In this document: piece after piece, positions 54,885 to 64,000 of the stretch
Numbering within the stretch: position 1 is the stretch's first letter
How the letters are laid out: the number at the start of each line of letters is the position of its first letter
Origin: Shimia sp051201625
GTDB taxonomy: Bacteria > Pseudomonadota > Alphaproteobacteria > Rhodobacterales > Rhodobacteraceae
Reading direction: 5' to 3'
Assembly (NCBI RefSeq): GCF_051201625.1
Contig: NZ_CP179203.1
Coordinates: forward strand, 1,116,001-1,180,000
Length of the DNA stretch: 64,000 nt
Program-made: the position numbers and the translations under genes
Notes under the pieces: generated by a model
Told to the model about the DNA's origin: nothing
Database searches by the model: none
The model's input: the letters and a program-made list of their open reading frames with translations, nothing else

Positions 54885-55493
54885 TCACTGTGCCGCTGTT
54901 AATTCTACAATAGTCGAAATGATAGCACGGGCATTCTCACTAGACCAGTCCGCGTCACCCTGAAGACGTGCGATCTCACGACCATCCACGTCAATCAGAA
55001 CCGTCGCTGGAAGGCCTAATACGGCCATGTCGCGGGCGACCAATTGTTTGGGGTCTCGGTGTAGTGGCAGATTAGATACTCCGATCTCGTCGAAGAATTT
55101 TTCCATTGCTGGTAACATATTGCGCCCAGTTGCCAATGTGACTACTTCAAAATTGTCGCCGCCCAGCATGGATTGCAATTCAGACAGCATCGGCATTTCG
55201 TGACGACAAGGCGCACACCAGGTTGCCCAAAAATTTAAAAGAATGACCTTACCTTGATAGTTGGCCAAGGTGGTGTCGCTACCATCAGCCTTTACAAAAA
55301 TCTGATTTGTAGTAGCGAGCGGTTGACTGTGAAAATTCAGTTTTCGCATGTCTCCTTGACGCATGTCCATTATTTCTTCGATGACAAGCGCAGTTCCCGC
55401 GATTGCAGAGTTTTTGAAGGACATAAAGGACACGGCTGCAATTGCGATTGCCGCCAGCCCCGTATAAACCAGCGCGAACCCATTGAGTTTCAT
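54885..55493 (-). CDS. TlpA-family thiol:disulfide reductase
   Basis: The 202-residue membrane-anchored thioredoxin has an N-terminal segment (residues 1-25) and the active site FWATWCAPCRHEMP (CxxC) near residue 96, with the cis-proline in LGLPATVLIDVDG. It reduces disulfides in the periplasm, often for cytochrome c maturation. It is divergent from argH, with about 20 bp between the starts. I recall this arrangement in relatives. Confidence 0.9.
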   Translation of the reverse strand: MKLNGFALVYTGLAAIAIAAVSFMSFKNSAIAGTALVIEEIMDMRQGDMRKLNFHSQPLATTNQIFVKADGSDTTLANYQGKVILLNFWATWCAPCRHEMPMLSELQSMLGGDNFEVVTLATGRNMLPAMEKFFDEIGVSNLPLHRDPKQLVARDMAVLGLPATVLIDVDGREIARLQGDADWSSENARAIISTIVELTAAQ

Positions 55494-55514
55494 ATTCCCT
55501 CCGAAGGGCAAAAA

Positions 55515-56906
55515 ATGACCAAAAAAACCTCGAACCAGATGTGGGGCGGCCGCTTTGCCGCTGGACCAGACGCGATTATGGAGGCGATCAATGCCTCAAT
55601 CGGGTACGATCAGCGAATGGCGGCTCAAGATATTGCTGGCTCGAGCGCCCACGCAGCGATGCTTGCTGCTGAAGGTATTATTAGTGATAGCGATGCAGAA
55701 GCCATTCGGGAAGGGCTTCTCACGGTGTTGTCAGAGATTGAAAGTGGATCATTTCACTTTTCGACTGCTCTCGAGGACATACACATGAATGTTGAAGCGC
55801 GTCTGAAAGAGATCATTGGAGAGCCGGCAGGACGTTTACACACAGGACGAAGTCGTAATGATCAGGTCGCAACGGATTTTAAACTCTGGGTACGTGATCA
55901 GATTGACGCTGCTGTTGGGGGGGTCGACACGTTGATTGGCACACTTTTAGTGCAGGCCGAAGCCGGTGCAGAATGGGTCATGCCTGGATTCACGCATTTA
56001 CAAACAGCGCAGCCGGTTACTTGGGGTCATCACATGATGGCCTATGTTGAGATGTTTGCACGGGATAAAGACCGTTTTGAGGATGCGCGTAAGCGTATGA
56101 ATGAATCTCCATTGGGAGCTGCTGCTCTGGCGGGTACATCGTTCCCTATTAATAGGCACGCAACGGCTGAGGCTCTAGGTTTTGACCGGCCAGCAGCAAA
56201 TTCGCTCGACGCGGTAAGCGATCGAGATTTCGCGCTAGAGTTTTTAGCGGCTTCTTCAATTTGCGCCATGCACTTGTCACGCTTAGCCGAGGAGTTGGTG
56301 ATCTGGTCGTCTGCACAGTTTCGATTTGTTACTTTGTCAGACCGCTTTTCCACCGGATCATCCATCATGCCCCAAAAGAAAAACCCGGATGCGGCTGAAT
56401 TGATTCGAGCTAAAATTGGTCGAATTTTTGGAGCGAACACGGCACTTCTGATGGTTATGAAGGGCTTACCTCTCGCATATTCCAAAGATATGCAGGAAGA
56501 TAAGGAGCAGGTCTTTGATGCCGCAGATAACCTGATGCTTGCTTTGGCGGCGATGTCAGGAATGATTGCAGATATGAACGCAAATTGTTCTAGATTGGAA
56601 GACGCCGCGGGTAGCGGCTTTTCGACGGCAACTGATTTGGCAGATTGGTTAGTAAGGGCGTTGAATATGCCCTTTCGTGATGCCCATCACGTGACAGGAA
56701 CCCTCGTTGCTCTAGCAGAGGCGCGAGGGTGCGATTTGCCTGACCTGTCGCTAGAGGAAATGCAGACTGTCCACAGCGCGATTACACCGGATGTATTTGG
56801 CGTCTTGGGCGTTCACAATTCGGTCGCGTCCCGCGTTTCTTATGGGGGAACCGCTCCGGCACAAGTACGCCAGCAGATCGCTCGTTGGATGGAAAAACTC
56901 AAATGA
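55515..56906 (+). CDS. argH: Argininosuccinate lyase
   Basis: Last step of arginine synthesis: argininosuccinate to arginine and fumarate. The 463-residue product starts MTKKTSNQMWGGRF and has GRSRNDQVATDFKLW, TAQPVTWGHHMMAY and the signature STGSSIMPQKKNPDAAELIRAK. The open frame extends upstream, but the ATG at 55515 has AAGGG a few bases before it. It is followed by the lipoprotein and lysA. Confidence 0.97.
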   Translation: MTKKTSNQMWGGRFAAGPDAIMEAINASIGYDQRMAAQDIAGSSAHAAMLAAEGIISDSDAEAIREGLLTVLSEIESGSFHFSTALEDIHMNVEARLKEIIGEPAGRLHTGRSRNDQVATDFKLWVRDQIDAAVGGVDTLIGTLLVQAEAGAEWVMPGFTHLQTAQPVTWGHHMMAYVEMFARDKDRFEDARKRMNESPLGAAALAGTSFPINRHATAEALGFDRPAANSLDAVSDRDFALEFLAASSICAMHLSRLAEELVIWSSAQFRFVTLSDRFSTGSSIMPQKKNPDAAELIRAKIGRIFGANTALLMVMKGLPLAYSKDMQEDKEQVFDAADNLMLALAAMSGMIADMNANCSRLEDAAGSGFSTATDLADWLVRALNMPFRDAHHVTGTLVALAEARGCDLPDLSLEEMQTVHSAITPDVFGVLGVHNSVASRVSYGGTAPAQVRQQIARWMEKLK

Positions 56907-57124
56907 TCCGCGCAATAATCGCTGTATAATTGAACTGGATTTCTAGTTTGGAAGCTTGAGTGACGAAAAATCGTGAGCAAACGATGCCATTATCACCCGG
57001 TTAAATAGTGATAGGTAGCGCTATCTTCGGCGTTGTTTGCGGCATGAAGCGTTTACTTGTGTGGCAAACCCTTTTGCATCAAAATACGCCGTGCGTTAGG
57101 ATGATGCTCCGGGACATTTGGGGA

Positions 57125-57298
57125 ATGGGCATAGTGATACGCGTTTTATGTTTTCTTGTTTCAGCAAAATTATTGACCGGATGTGGTATTGACGGTGAGC
57201 CGATGACGCCAACGATGAATGCTAGAATCGGACATGGGTTGGGCGAGTACACGTCAAGTCACCTCCAAATCAAAGACGGTTCGATTAGATCTTTTTGA
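57125..57298 (+). CDS. LptM-like small lipoprotein
   Basis: The 57-residue product has a lipoprotein signal ending LLTGC, then GIDGEPMTPTMNARIG, which matches the small lipoproteins found between argH and lysA in relatives. The lipid-modified cysteine would sit at residue 20. The start may be this ATG or the GTG three codons later. Much longer upstream starts are unlikely. It probably helps the LptD assembly machinery, by analogy. Confidence 0.7.
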   Translation: MGIVIRVLCFLVSAKLLTGCGIDGEPMTPTMNARIGHGLGEYTSSHLQIKDGSIRSF

Positions 57299-57424
57299 TG
57301 TTAGTGGCTGTGGCAACCTAAAAAATCGGTATTGTGATGATGGCCGTAGATTTGAATACGAACCAGCCGTGATTACTTTTCGTATCACACAAAGTACAAA
57401 GTCACAGTCAGTTGGAGGTTATAA

Positions 57425-57742
57425 TTGTCGTTGTTAAGATTGATATTCCTGGCTCTTGCCATTTGGGGTGCGGTGCATCCAATGAGCTTCTTTGGGCCGT
57501 GGATCGTGGAAAACGGTCTAAACATTGAAAAGCTTGTTGCGGATTGGAAAACGAGCAAAGCAACCACTGGCCTCTATTGGGACTTGGTGATTTCCGCCAT
57601 TACTCTTACCGTTTGGATTGTTGCCGAAGTTGCCGTGCGCCGAAACTTCCTAGCATTAGTCGCCATTCCGGCAACATTCCTAATTGGCGTCAGTTGTGGG
57701 TTGCCACTTTATCTATATCTACGTTCAAAGCCAATAACTTAA
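57425..57742 (+). CDS. DUF2834 family membrane protein
   Basis: The 105-residue product has three or four membrane segments and the DUF2834 pattern (LALAIWGAVHPMSFFGPWIVENG, YWDLVISAITLTVWIVAEVAVRR, LIGVSCGLPLYLYLRSKP). The start is TTG at 57425, with GGAGG 6 bp upstream. The function is unknown. It is inserted between the lipoprotein and lysA, which are often direct neighbours. Confidence 0.8.
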   Translation: MSLLRLIFLALAIWGAVHPMSFFGPWIVENGLNIEKLVADWKTSKATTGLYWDLVISAITLTVWIVAEVAVRRNFLALVAIPATFLIGVSCGLPLYLYLRSKPIT

Positions 57743-57915
57743 AAGATACATATCAACTAGCTTTGACGGAGTTATATAGTTTAGGTGCTGTCACGGATGC
57801 TTCTCATAATCGAGAGCATTTTCCTTTGAAATCGACTGATGCGTGCTGAGCAGCATTGAACGCTTGCTCGTCCGTGTCTATACCACTGCAAAGGTGATTG
57901 GGAAGAGGCCAAGCC

Positions 57916-59181
57916 ATGGATCATTTTATCTATCGTGATGGCACACTCTTCGCCGAAGAGGTGCCGGTAACGGAAATCGCCACTGCGGTCGGGACACCTT
58001 TTTATTGCTACTCGTCAGCTACATTTCAGCGTCATTTTAGATTGTTCGATGAAGCCCTTGATGGGCTTGATCATCTCGTATGCTATGCAATGAAAGCGGC
58101 AAGTAACTTGGCGATATTGAAGACGCTGGGAGCTCTGGGTGCCGGAATGGACGTTGTTTCGGGTGGAGAGTACGCGCGCGCACTCGCAGCAGGTGTGCCT
58201 GGGGAGCGCATTGTATTCTCCGGCGTTGGCAAAACACGCGAAGAGATCGCAACTGCGCTCAACGGTGGTTTGCGTCAGTTTAATGTCGAAAGTGAACCCG
58301 AGATGGACGTGATTAATTCAGTTGCGCTGGAGCTGGGATTGGTTGCGCCGATTACGGTGCGAGTTAACCCAGACGTAGACGCCAAAACCCATGCGAAGAT
58401 TGCTACTGGAAAATCTGAGAATAAATTTGGCATTCCGATCAGCCGTGCTCGTGACGTATACAGCTACGCAGGCTCTCTTAAGGGACTGAAAGTTGTTGGA
58501 ATTGACGTGCATATTGGTAGCCAACTTACGGAGTTAGAGCCATTTGAGCTGGCCTATCGGAAAGTTGCGGAGTTAACGGAGCAACTGCGTGCAGACGGTC
58601 ACAAAATAGTACGCCTCGATCTAGGCGGCGGGCTGGGTATTCCTTACGAGCGTTCAAACACCGCCCCACCCTTACCGATTGAGTATGGTGCGATGGTTAA
58701 GCGAGTGCTCGGGCATCTCGGTTGTGAGATCGAGATCGAGCCAGGACGGCTAATTGCAGGAAATGCGGGGATTATGGTCAGTAAAGTGATTTACGTCAAA
58801 TCCGGTGAAGACCGCCAATTTCTGATTGTTGACGGAGCTATGAACGATTTGATCCGCCCTGCCATGTACGAGGCGCATCACGATATTATTCCAATCGTCG
58901 AGTCGGTGCCAGGAACCGAGATGACGCGTTACGATATCGTTGGGCCTGTCTGTGAAAGCGGCGACACCTTTGCTCGGGCGCGGGTTATGGCACCTTTGAG
59001 CCAAGGAGACCTTATCGCGTTTCGTAGTGCTGGTGCATATGGCGCGGTCATGTCCAGCGAGTACAACTCGCGTCCGTTGATACCTGAGGTTTTAGTCAAT
59101 GGTGATCAATTTGCAGTTATCCGCCAACGCCCGAGCTATGAAGAAATGATAAACCGCGATAGCATCCCCCCATGGCTGTAG
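57916..59181 (+). CDS. lysA: Diaminopimelate decarboxylase
   Basis: Makes lysine from meso-diaminopimelate with PLP. The 421-residue product has the PLP lysine in VCYAMKAASNLAIL near residue 56, SGGEYARAL, LDLGGGLGIPYE and EPGRLIAGNAGI. The substrate-binding block GPVCESGDTFARAR follows later. ATG 57916 was chosen over an upstream GTG. It is near a TIGR02302 gene on the same strand. Confidence 0.96.
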   Translation: MDHFIYRDGTLFAEEVPVTEIATAVGTPFYCYSSATFQRHFRLFDEALDGLDHLVCYAMKAASNLAILKTLGALGAGMDVVSGGEYARALAAGVPGERIVFSGVGKTREEIATALNGGLRQFNVESEPEMDVINSVALELGLVAPITVRVNPDVDAKTHAKIATGKSENKFGIPISRARDVYSYAGSLKGLKVVGIDVHIGSQLTELEPFELAYRKVAELTEQLRADGHKIVRLDLGGGLGIPYERSNTAPPLPIEYGAMVKRVLGHLGCEIEIEPGRLIAGNAGIMVSKVIYVKSGEDRQFLIVDGAMNDLIRPAMYEAHHDIIPIVESVPGTEMTRYDIVGPVCESGDTFARARVMAPLSQGDLIAFRSAGAYGAVMSSEYNSRPLIPEVLVNGDQFAVIRQRPSYEEMINRDSIPPWL

Positions 59182-59220
59182 TTCTGTGCAGCTGACCTCT
59201 CGGTGGATGGAAGAGACGTG

Positions 59221-61770
59221 GTGCATCGGACAGAAGCAGAATTAGCATTAAAACGGCTGGATTGGGTGCTTGGCCTGACACGGTTGGGTCTTTTGGCTGA
59301 ACAAGTGACTCGAGCATTTTGGCCGGTGTGGTCTGTCATTTTTTTGGTTCTGGCCGTGCTAATGATGGGTGTTCAGGATATCCTTCCACTCGAGGCTGTG
59401 TGGATTCTTTGCCTGTTAACTCTTTCCGGACTTGTGATCGCCTTGGGCCACGGAGTACGCAAGTTCTCTTGGCCTTCTCGGCATGACGCTTTGTCGCGTT
59501 TGGATACTACGCTGCCAGGACGTCCCATTCAGGCACTTTTAGACATGCCTGCCATTGGATTAGGCGACGACGGAAGTATGTCATTATGGCGTGCTCACCA
59601 ATCCCGAATGGAAGCCAGCGCTTCTGACGCTCGCCCTGTACTTCCGGACTTGCGCGTTTCGCGCTTGGACCCTTTTGGATTGCGGTATATCGCACTGCTC
59701 GCTTTGTCGATTGCGTTATTGTTTGGATCCTTTGCGCAGGTTGGTAGCGTGACTGAGATGTCGCAAGGAAATGGAACAGGTTTGATGGCGGGACCGACTT
59801 GGGAAGGTTGGATTGAGCCGCCCTCTTACACCAGCAAACCCTCGCTTTACCTGAATGACCTACCGGAAGGTAATATAACGATCCCAGAAGGCAGCCGTAT
59901 TCTGTTGCGTTTATATGGTGAAGTTGGTGCGTTGACAGTGGCGGAAACAGTGTCCGGCCGAATAGGGGAGGTGCCGAGTGCTGCACTTGCGGAACAGGAT
60001 TTTACCGTTGAGAAAAACGGCAAGCTAGAAATTTCAGGTGCCGGTGGGCGCCTTTGGAATATTGTGCTTGTAGAAGACGCTGCGCCTGAAATCTCGATTA
60101 CTGGACCAGCAGAGTTATCCTCCCGAGGTGAAATGACGCTGCCGTTTGAGGCGGCAGATGATTATGGAATTGTGGGCGGAGAAGCGACAATCACGCTGGA
60201 TATAGAAGCGGTTGACCGACGCTATGGCCTATCGGCACAACCTGAAAGCCGCGCCCCAGTGCAGATAGAACTACCTTTACCAATTTCTGGCGATCGGACC
60301 GCGTTCGTAGAAGTTTTAATAGAAGATTTTTCGAAACATCCTTGGGCCAATTTACCAGTTACAGTCACACTGAGTGCTGAAGACGACGCAGGCCATTTGA
60401 CGCTGACGAAGACCGAAAATACAAGGCTATCGGCTCGTCGATTTTTTGATCCACTGGCAGCAGCAATAATTGAAATGCGTAGAGATTTACTTTGGTCTCG
60501 TGAAAATGGACCAAGGGTAGCGCAACTGTTGCGTGCTATTTCACACCGTCCTGATGAGGGTGTGTTTAAGCGGGAGACCAACTACCTGCGCATGCGAACT
60601 GTATTAAGGCGTCTTGAAGCTGTGACAGGCCGTAGGATGACCGAAGAAAAACGAGATGAATTGGCTGAAGCCATGTGGAAGCTTGCCCTTCATTTGGAGG
60701 AGGGCGATCTGGGCAGTGCGCTGGAGCGATTACGTCAGGCTCAAGAGCGCCTTGCGGAGGCCATGAAAAACGGTGCCAGCGATGCTGAGATAGCCGAACT
60801 CATGCAAAATCTACGAGAGGCAACAAAGGACTACATGCGCGAAATGGCGCGTCGTAACCAAGAGAATGGAAATGAAGGAGAGCAGGAGCAACTTTCGGAA
60901 AATATGATGCCGCTGGATCAAGATGATTTACAACGCATGATGGACCGAATTCAGGAGCTAATGGAGGCTGGCCGGATGGCGGAAGCTCAGCAGGCACTGG
61001 ATGAGCTGAGTCGCATGATGGAGAACATGCGTGTGACGCAAGGTCAAAATCAGCAAGGTGAGGGTGAAAAAGCTATGGAGGGTCTGGCTGACACTTTACG
61101 CGAGCAGGAAGGCATATCGGATGAAGCCTTTCGGGAGCTGCAAGAGCAATTCAACCCGAATGCGCAGCGCGGCCAGTCTAAAGAAAACGAGGGACAAAAT
61201 GGTGGCGAGGGGCGTGGTCAATCGCATGATGGTACGGGGCAAGGTGCCGGTGAAGGTGAAGACGGTTTGGCTGAGAGCCAGCAGGCGGGGCGTGGAACAC
61301 TGGAAAATCGACAGCGCGCCTTGCGTGAAATGCTAAAGCAACAAATGGGCTCTTTGCCAGGGCAGGGTACCCCAGAAGGAGACGCTGCGCGAGATTCGCT
61401 CGACCGAGCGGATGAAGCCATGGAAGGGGCAGAGGATGCGTTGCGGGAGGACGATCTTGCGGAGGCAATTGATCAGCAATCTGCCGCTATGGATGCTTTG
61501 CGGGAAGGAATGCGCAATCTCGGTGAAGCACTGGCACAACAACAAGGGCAACAAGGCAGCGCACAAAACCAGGGCACCTCATCACAAGATCCGTTGGGAA
61601 GAAGTGCTGGCGATAGGGGACCTGCAGGAACAGAAGAGGGACTTTTGCAGGGAGAGGATGTTTATCGCCACGCACGCAGGCTGCTTGATGAGATAAGGCG
61701 CAGAGCTGGCGAAGCAGGGCGCCCCGAAGTAGAGCGCAATTACTTGGAACGGTTACTGGATCGTTTCTAG
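59221..61770 (+). CDS. TIGR02302 family membrane protein
   Basis: About 850 residues. Two hydrophobic segments lie near residues 38-80 and a third near 145-165. A beta-rich middle part follows. The C-terminal 350 residues are charged and glutamine-rich (LEEGDLGSALERLRQAQERLAEAMK, Q/G/E-rich repeats near 640-690 and 755-790). This matches the TIGR02302 proteins of alphaproteobacteria, whose role is not settled. GTG 59221 was taken over the earlier GTG 59203 because GGAAGAG lies 5 bp before it. Confidence 0.82.
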   Translation: MHRTEAELALKRLDWVLGLTRLGLLAEQVTRAFWPVWSVIFLVLAVLMMGVQDILPLEAVWILCLLTLSGLVIALGHGVRKFSWPSRHDALSRLDTTLPGRPIQALLDMPAIGLGDDGSMSLWRAHQSRMEASASDARPVLPDLRVSRLDPFGLRYIALLALSIALLFGSFAQVGSVTEMSQGNGTGLMAGPTWEGWIEPPSYTSKPSLYLNDLPEGNITIPEGSRILLRLYGEVGALTVAETVSGRIGEVPSAALAEQDFTVEKNGKLEISGAGGRLWNIVLVEDAAPEISITGPAELSSRGEMTLPFEAADDYGIVGGEATITLDIEAVDRRYGLSAQPESRAPVQIELPLPISGDRTAFVEVLIEDFSKHPWANLPVTVTLSAEDDAGHLTLTKTENTRLSARRFFDPLAAAIIEMRRDLLWSRENGPRVAQLLRAISHRPDEGVFKRETNYLRMRTVLRRLEAVTGRRMTEEKRDELAEAMWKLALHLEEGDLGSALERLRQAQERLAEAMKNGASDAEIAELMQNLREATKDYMREMARRNQENGNEGEQEQLSENMMPLDQDDLQRMMDRIQELMEAGRMAEAQQALDELSRMMENMRVTQGQNQQGEGEKAMEGLADTLREQEGISDEAFRELQEQFNPNAQRGQSKENEGQNGGEGRGQSHDGTGQGAGEGEDGLAESQQAGRGTLENRQRALREMLKQQMGSLPGQGTPEGDAARDSLDRADEAMEGAEDALREDDLAEAIDQQSAAMDALREGMRNLGEALAQQQGQQGSAQNQGTSSQDPLGRSAGDRGPAGTEEGLLQGEDVYRHARRLLDEIRRRAGEAGRPEVERNYLERLLDRF

Positions 61771-61830
61771 TGCGGACTTCTTGGTAGGGCAGGTTAAAAA
61801 TGTCGCAAATTTTAATGGCTTTGGGATAGG

Positions 61831-62778
61831 TTAGGACGCAATACTATCCAACCAGAGGAAAAGATCCGTCACCTGAGCGTCTAGCCAAACACGCGCCAAA
61901 TTTGCATTGACTATGAAGTTGTCCAGATATGGTCCAGCGGGAGGGTAAACCTGCACAACCTGATCATTGTTGCTATAAGCAATTATTGCGGCTAGCGCTA
62001 CCAGCAGTGCGACGCCAAAACCGAGTCGAAAGCCACTTGGTTTCTTGGTTTCATCCTGAAATTCGGTATCGGTACTAGCTACGTCAGCGCCTCCGCGCAG
62101 AGTAGTATTTATGTCATCGATGGCGGGAAAGAGCTCGCGCCTTGAAGCAGACTGGGTCGATTTAACAAGTTCTTCAGAAGTCGGGGCGGTGCTTGGCATG
62201 CCACGCAATCGCCGCATTCTTGTCTTGGCTTGCAACAGGCGTCTATCTGCTTCGTTATCTGGCTCAACAAGGCCAAGATCGGATTGTGTTTCCAGCGTGT
62301 CAGCTTTTCGGGCGCGCGCCTCGTAATCCGCTTCTCCTCGTAGAACGTCTACGACTGCTGGGTCGAGACCGCTGCTTGGCCTAACGCCATCATTATTCTC
62401 TGGGTGCTCAGTTGTGTCATTTTGGTCCATATCTCCCAAAGCATGCTGAGCCAGCCCTCTTCCTTGATCGGCAAAATCTGGGCTGTATTCCTCCTCAGGG
62501 TAGGCATCAGCCCCATCATCTCCGGAACCAAAAGCCATATCTGGCGGTTCAATTTCTCTAAAGGTTGGCTCGCGCTTTGCATTATTCCCAACGTTTCTGT
62601 TATCGGGAAGATCATCTGACAGGGCGAATGCGTCGCTTTGATTGGCACGTTCGGCTTCTGTGTGGTTCTCGAACCAAGTATTGCCGCAGCCGGAGCATTC
62701 CACTTTACGTCCCTCAGGCGGGATTACGTCATCCGGTATTTCGTACTGCACACCACAATTTGGGCAGGTCAGCCGCAT
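61831..62778 (-). CDS. MJ0042-type zinc-ribbon protein with membrane anchor
   Basis: The 315-residue protein starts with the MJ0042 zinc finger MRLTCPNCGVQYEIPDDVIPPEGRKVECSGCGNTW (four cysteines). The middle is acidic and low complexity. A membrane segment lies near residues 249-267 (GFGVALLVALAAIIAYS). The family is found near ftsEX in relatives. Its role is unknown. It is divergent from ftsE. Confidence 0.85.
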   Translation of the reverse strand: MRLTCPNCGVQYEIPDDVIPPEGRKVECSGCGNTWFENHTEAERANQSDAFALSDDLPDNRNVGNNAKREPTFREIEPPDMAFGSGDDGADAYPEEEYSPDFADQGRGLAQHALGDMDQNDTTEHPENNDGVRPSSGLDPAVVDVLRGEADYEARARKADTLETQSDLGLVEPDNEADRRLLQAKTRMRRLRGMPSTAPTSEELVKSTQSASRRELFPAIDDINTTLRGGADVASTDTEFQDETKKPSGFRLGFGVALLVALAAIIAYSNNDQVVQVYPPAGPYLDNFIVNANLARVWLDAQVTDLFLWLDSIAS

Positions 62779-62924
62779 GATATTCCCCTGATGTCCACAA
62801 TGGTTACCGTCACGAGTAGATCTTATTGTGTAACAAGGTCACGGGAAAGTGCAAAGCCTTGGCGTGATTGGATTGAATCCAGTCCGATGCTCGTGCACAA
62901 CAAAGTGAGACAGGGGGCCCATTT

Positions 62925-63602
62925 GTGATTGAACTTGAAAATATTGCTTATAATTACGGTGGCGGGGAACTGCTGAGCGAAATTTCTTTAAAACTCGCTC
63001 CTGGATCATTCCATTTTTTGACTGGTCCGTCAGGTTCTGGCAAGACTACTTTCCTTAAACTTTGCTACGGTGCGTTGACGCCCACTGCAGGTAGTGTTGA
63101 GCTTTTCGGGCAAGACGTTCGGAATATGGATCGCGATGGTCATGCAATGACGCGCCGCAGGATTGGTGTGGTGCATCAGGACTGTCAGTTTCTAGATCAT
63201 TTACCGGTAGCCGATAATATCGCGCTACCCCTTACCGTATCTGGACGTGAGTCTCTGGAAGAAGTGTCCAACCTTAAAGAACTGATGAGCTGGGTTGGGC
63301 TCGGGAATCGTGCTAGTGCCTTACCTCCCCAACTTTCTGGAGGAGAGCGTCAGCGGGCAGCACTTGCGCGAGCTGTGATCATGTCGCCGGACGTAGTACT
63401 TGCTGACGAGCCTACTGGAAACGTGGATTGGGAAATGTCTCAGCGGCTATTGAAATTGTTGGTGGAACTCAATCGAATGGGAAAAACTATTCTGATCGCC
63501 AGCCATGATATGAACTTGATCCGAGCGGCCAAGCAACACGTTCAGGCGCGTGTGCTTCGGATATCTAATCGAAAATTGCAACTAGCGGGAGCGGACTTGT
63601 GA
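62925..63602 (+). CDS. ftsE: Cell division ATP-binding protein FtsE
   Basis: ATPase of the FtsEX complex, which activates cell-wall amidases at the septum. The 225-residue product has Walker A GPSGSGKTT near residue 35, signature LSGGERQRAALARAV, Walker B VVLADEPTGNVDW and switch histidine IASHDMNLI. The start is GTG at 62925. It overlaps ftsX (GTGA). Confidence 0.93.
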   Translation: MIELENIAYNYGGGELLSEISLKLAPGSFHFLTGPSGSGKTTFLKLCYGALTPTAGSVELFGQDVRNMDRDGHAMTRRRIGVVHQDCQFLDHLPVADNIALPLTVSGRESLEEVSNLKELMSWVGLGNRASALPPQLSGGERQRAALARAVIMSPDVVLADEPTGNVDWEMSQRLLKLLVELNRMGKTILIASHDMNLIRAAKQHVQARVLRISNRKLQLAGADL

Positions 63603-64000
63603 GTGTGATGACGTCAATTGTGTCTGCGTGTAGGGGGGATTCTCAAGCTCACCGCATTGTTCCACCGACAGGGTTTACCGCACGGCTAACCGTATTTTCA
63701 GCGGCTACAATGTCATTTCTCACGGTTTTTGCTTTGACGTTATCATTGGCGTCTGGTCGACTGGGGCAACGCTGGGGAGACGAGCTTGCCCAAACTGCAA
63801 CTCTCCGAATTTCTGCGCCTGGAGATCAATCGGTAGCGCAAACCAAAGCAGCGCTTCAGGTGCTGGACAGTACTCCCGGTGTAGCCTCCGCTCGTGCATT
63901 GAGCGCGAAAGAGCAACGTGTTTTGCTTGCACCTTGGTTTGGTCCCGATTTGCCAGTGGACAGTCTGCCCATTCCCCAGTTAATCGAAATCAAAGAAACT
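63599..64000 (+). CDS. ftsX: Cell division protein FtsX, N-terminal part (runs off the window)
   Basis: Membrane partner of FtsE. 134 codons are visible without a stop. The sequence shows a cytoplasmic start, a membrane segment (SAATMSFLTVFALTLSLASG, near residues 35-54), then the extracellular loop with LRISAPGDQSVAQTKAALQVLDSTPGVASARALS. The start GTG overlaps the ftsE stop. The 3' part lies beyond the window. Confidence 0.85.
   Translation, partial: MSVMTSIVSACRGDSQAHRIVPPTGFTARLTVFSAATMSFLTVFALTLSLASGRLGQRWGDELAQTATLRISAPGDQSVAQTKAALQVLDSTPGVASARALSAKEQRVLLAPWFGPDLPVDSLPIPQLIEIKET

Noticed and set aside
57008..57124. Long 5' extension of the small lipoprotein
   Set aside because: It would place about 39 residues before the lipoprotein signal, which must be N-terminal.

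Overview
The window is a chromosomal segment of an alphaproteobacterium, most likely a marine member of the Rhodobacteraceae (Roseobacter group). The evidence is gene content and order: an F1-only atpHAGDC operon without F0 genes, divergent tlpA-argH followed by a small lipoprotein and lysA, a TIGR02302 protein beside an MJ0042 zinc-ribbon protein and ftsEX, divergent gloB and a methyltransferase, and a chalcone-isomerase-like protein beside an MFS gene. Base composition is moderate and uneven. No rRNA, tRNA, CRISPR array or intact insertion sequence was seen.

Layout. 1-3.7 kb: gloB and a methyltransferase, then a lysine-rich unknown gene followed by a decayed reading frame, then a structured non-coding stretch. 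3.7-8.6 kb: ATP synthase F1 operon ending in a strong terminator. 8.7-10.3 kb: an H-type lectin-like protein and prs. 10.3-12.5 kb: a gene-poor stretch. 12.5-26.1 kb: the most distinctive locus, with a PotDABC-type importer, a convergent IclR regulator, four consecutive ureohydrolase-superfamily genes (three lacking most metal ligands, one intact), an unusual aromatic-rich protein, an aldehyde dehydrogenase, a CaiB/BaiF CoA-transferase, an HMG-CoA-lyase-like enzyme and a second CoA-transferase. It is followed by a proline-racemase remnant. 27.1-36.4 kb: mainly minus-strand housekeeping genes (threonine aldolase, YcgN-like protein, ribF, MaoC hydratase, HAD phosphatase, manganese pyrophosphatase), plus a DUF2161 protein, a flavodoxin-fold reductase, an MFS transporter and an alpha/beta hydrolase. 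36.8-39.0 kb: groESL with a CIRCE operator and terminator. 39.2-48.1 kb: an acetyltransferase, transporters, a lipase, phnM, purEK, a DUF465 protein and an Hsp20-DUF1150 pair. 48.4-54.1 kb: a sulfate-activation enzyme fused to a MarR-like DNA-binding domain, a membrane/ferredoxin/cyclase fusion, trxB and an Lrp regulator. 54.2-64.0 kb: a periplasmic repeat protein, tlpA, argH, a lipoprotein, a DUF2834 protein, lysA, a TIGR02302 protein, a zinc-ribbon protein, ftsE and the start of ftsX.

How the genes work together. The 12.5-26.1 kb locus reads as an uptake and catabolic module for a guanidino or polyamine-like compound. The importer brings the substrate in, a ureohydrolase (perhaps a hetero-oligomer with non-catalytic subunits) releases urea, the aldehyde dehydrogenase makes a carboxylic acid, the CoA-transferases activate it and the lyase cleaves the acyl-CoA. 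The substrate is unknown and this assignment is inference. A second candidate novelty is the single reading frame joining a MarR-type winged helix to Sat-CysC, with an inverted repeat just upstream of its start that suggests self-regulation of sulfate activation.
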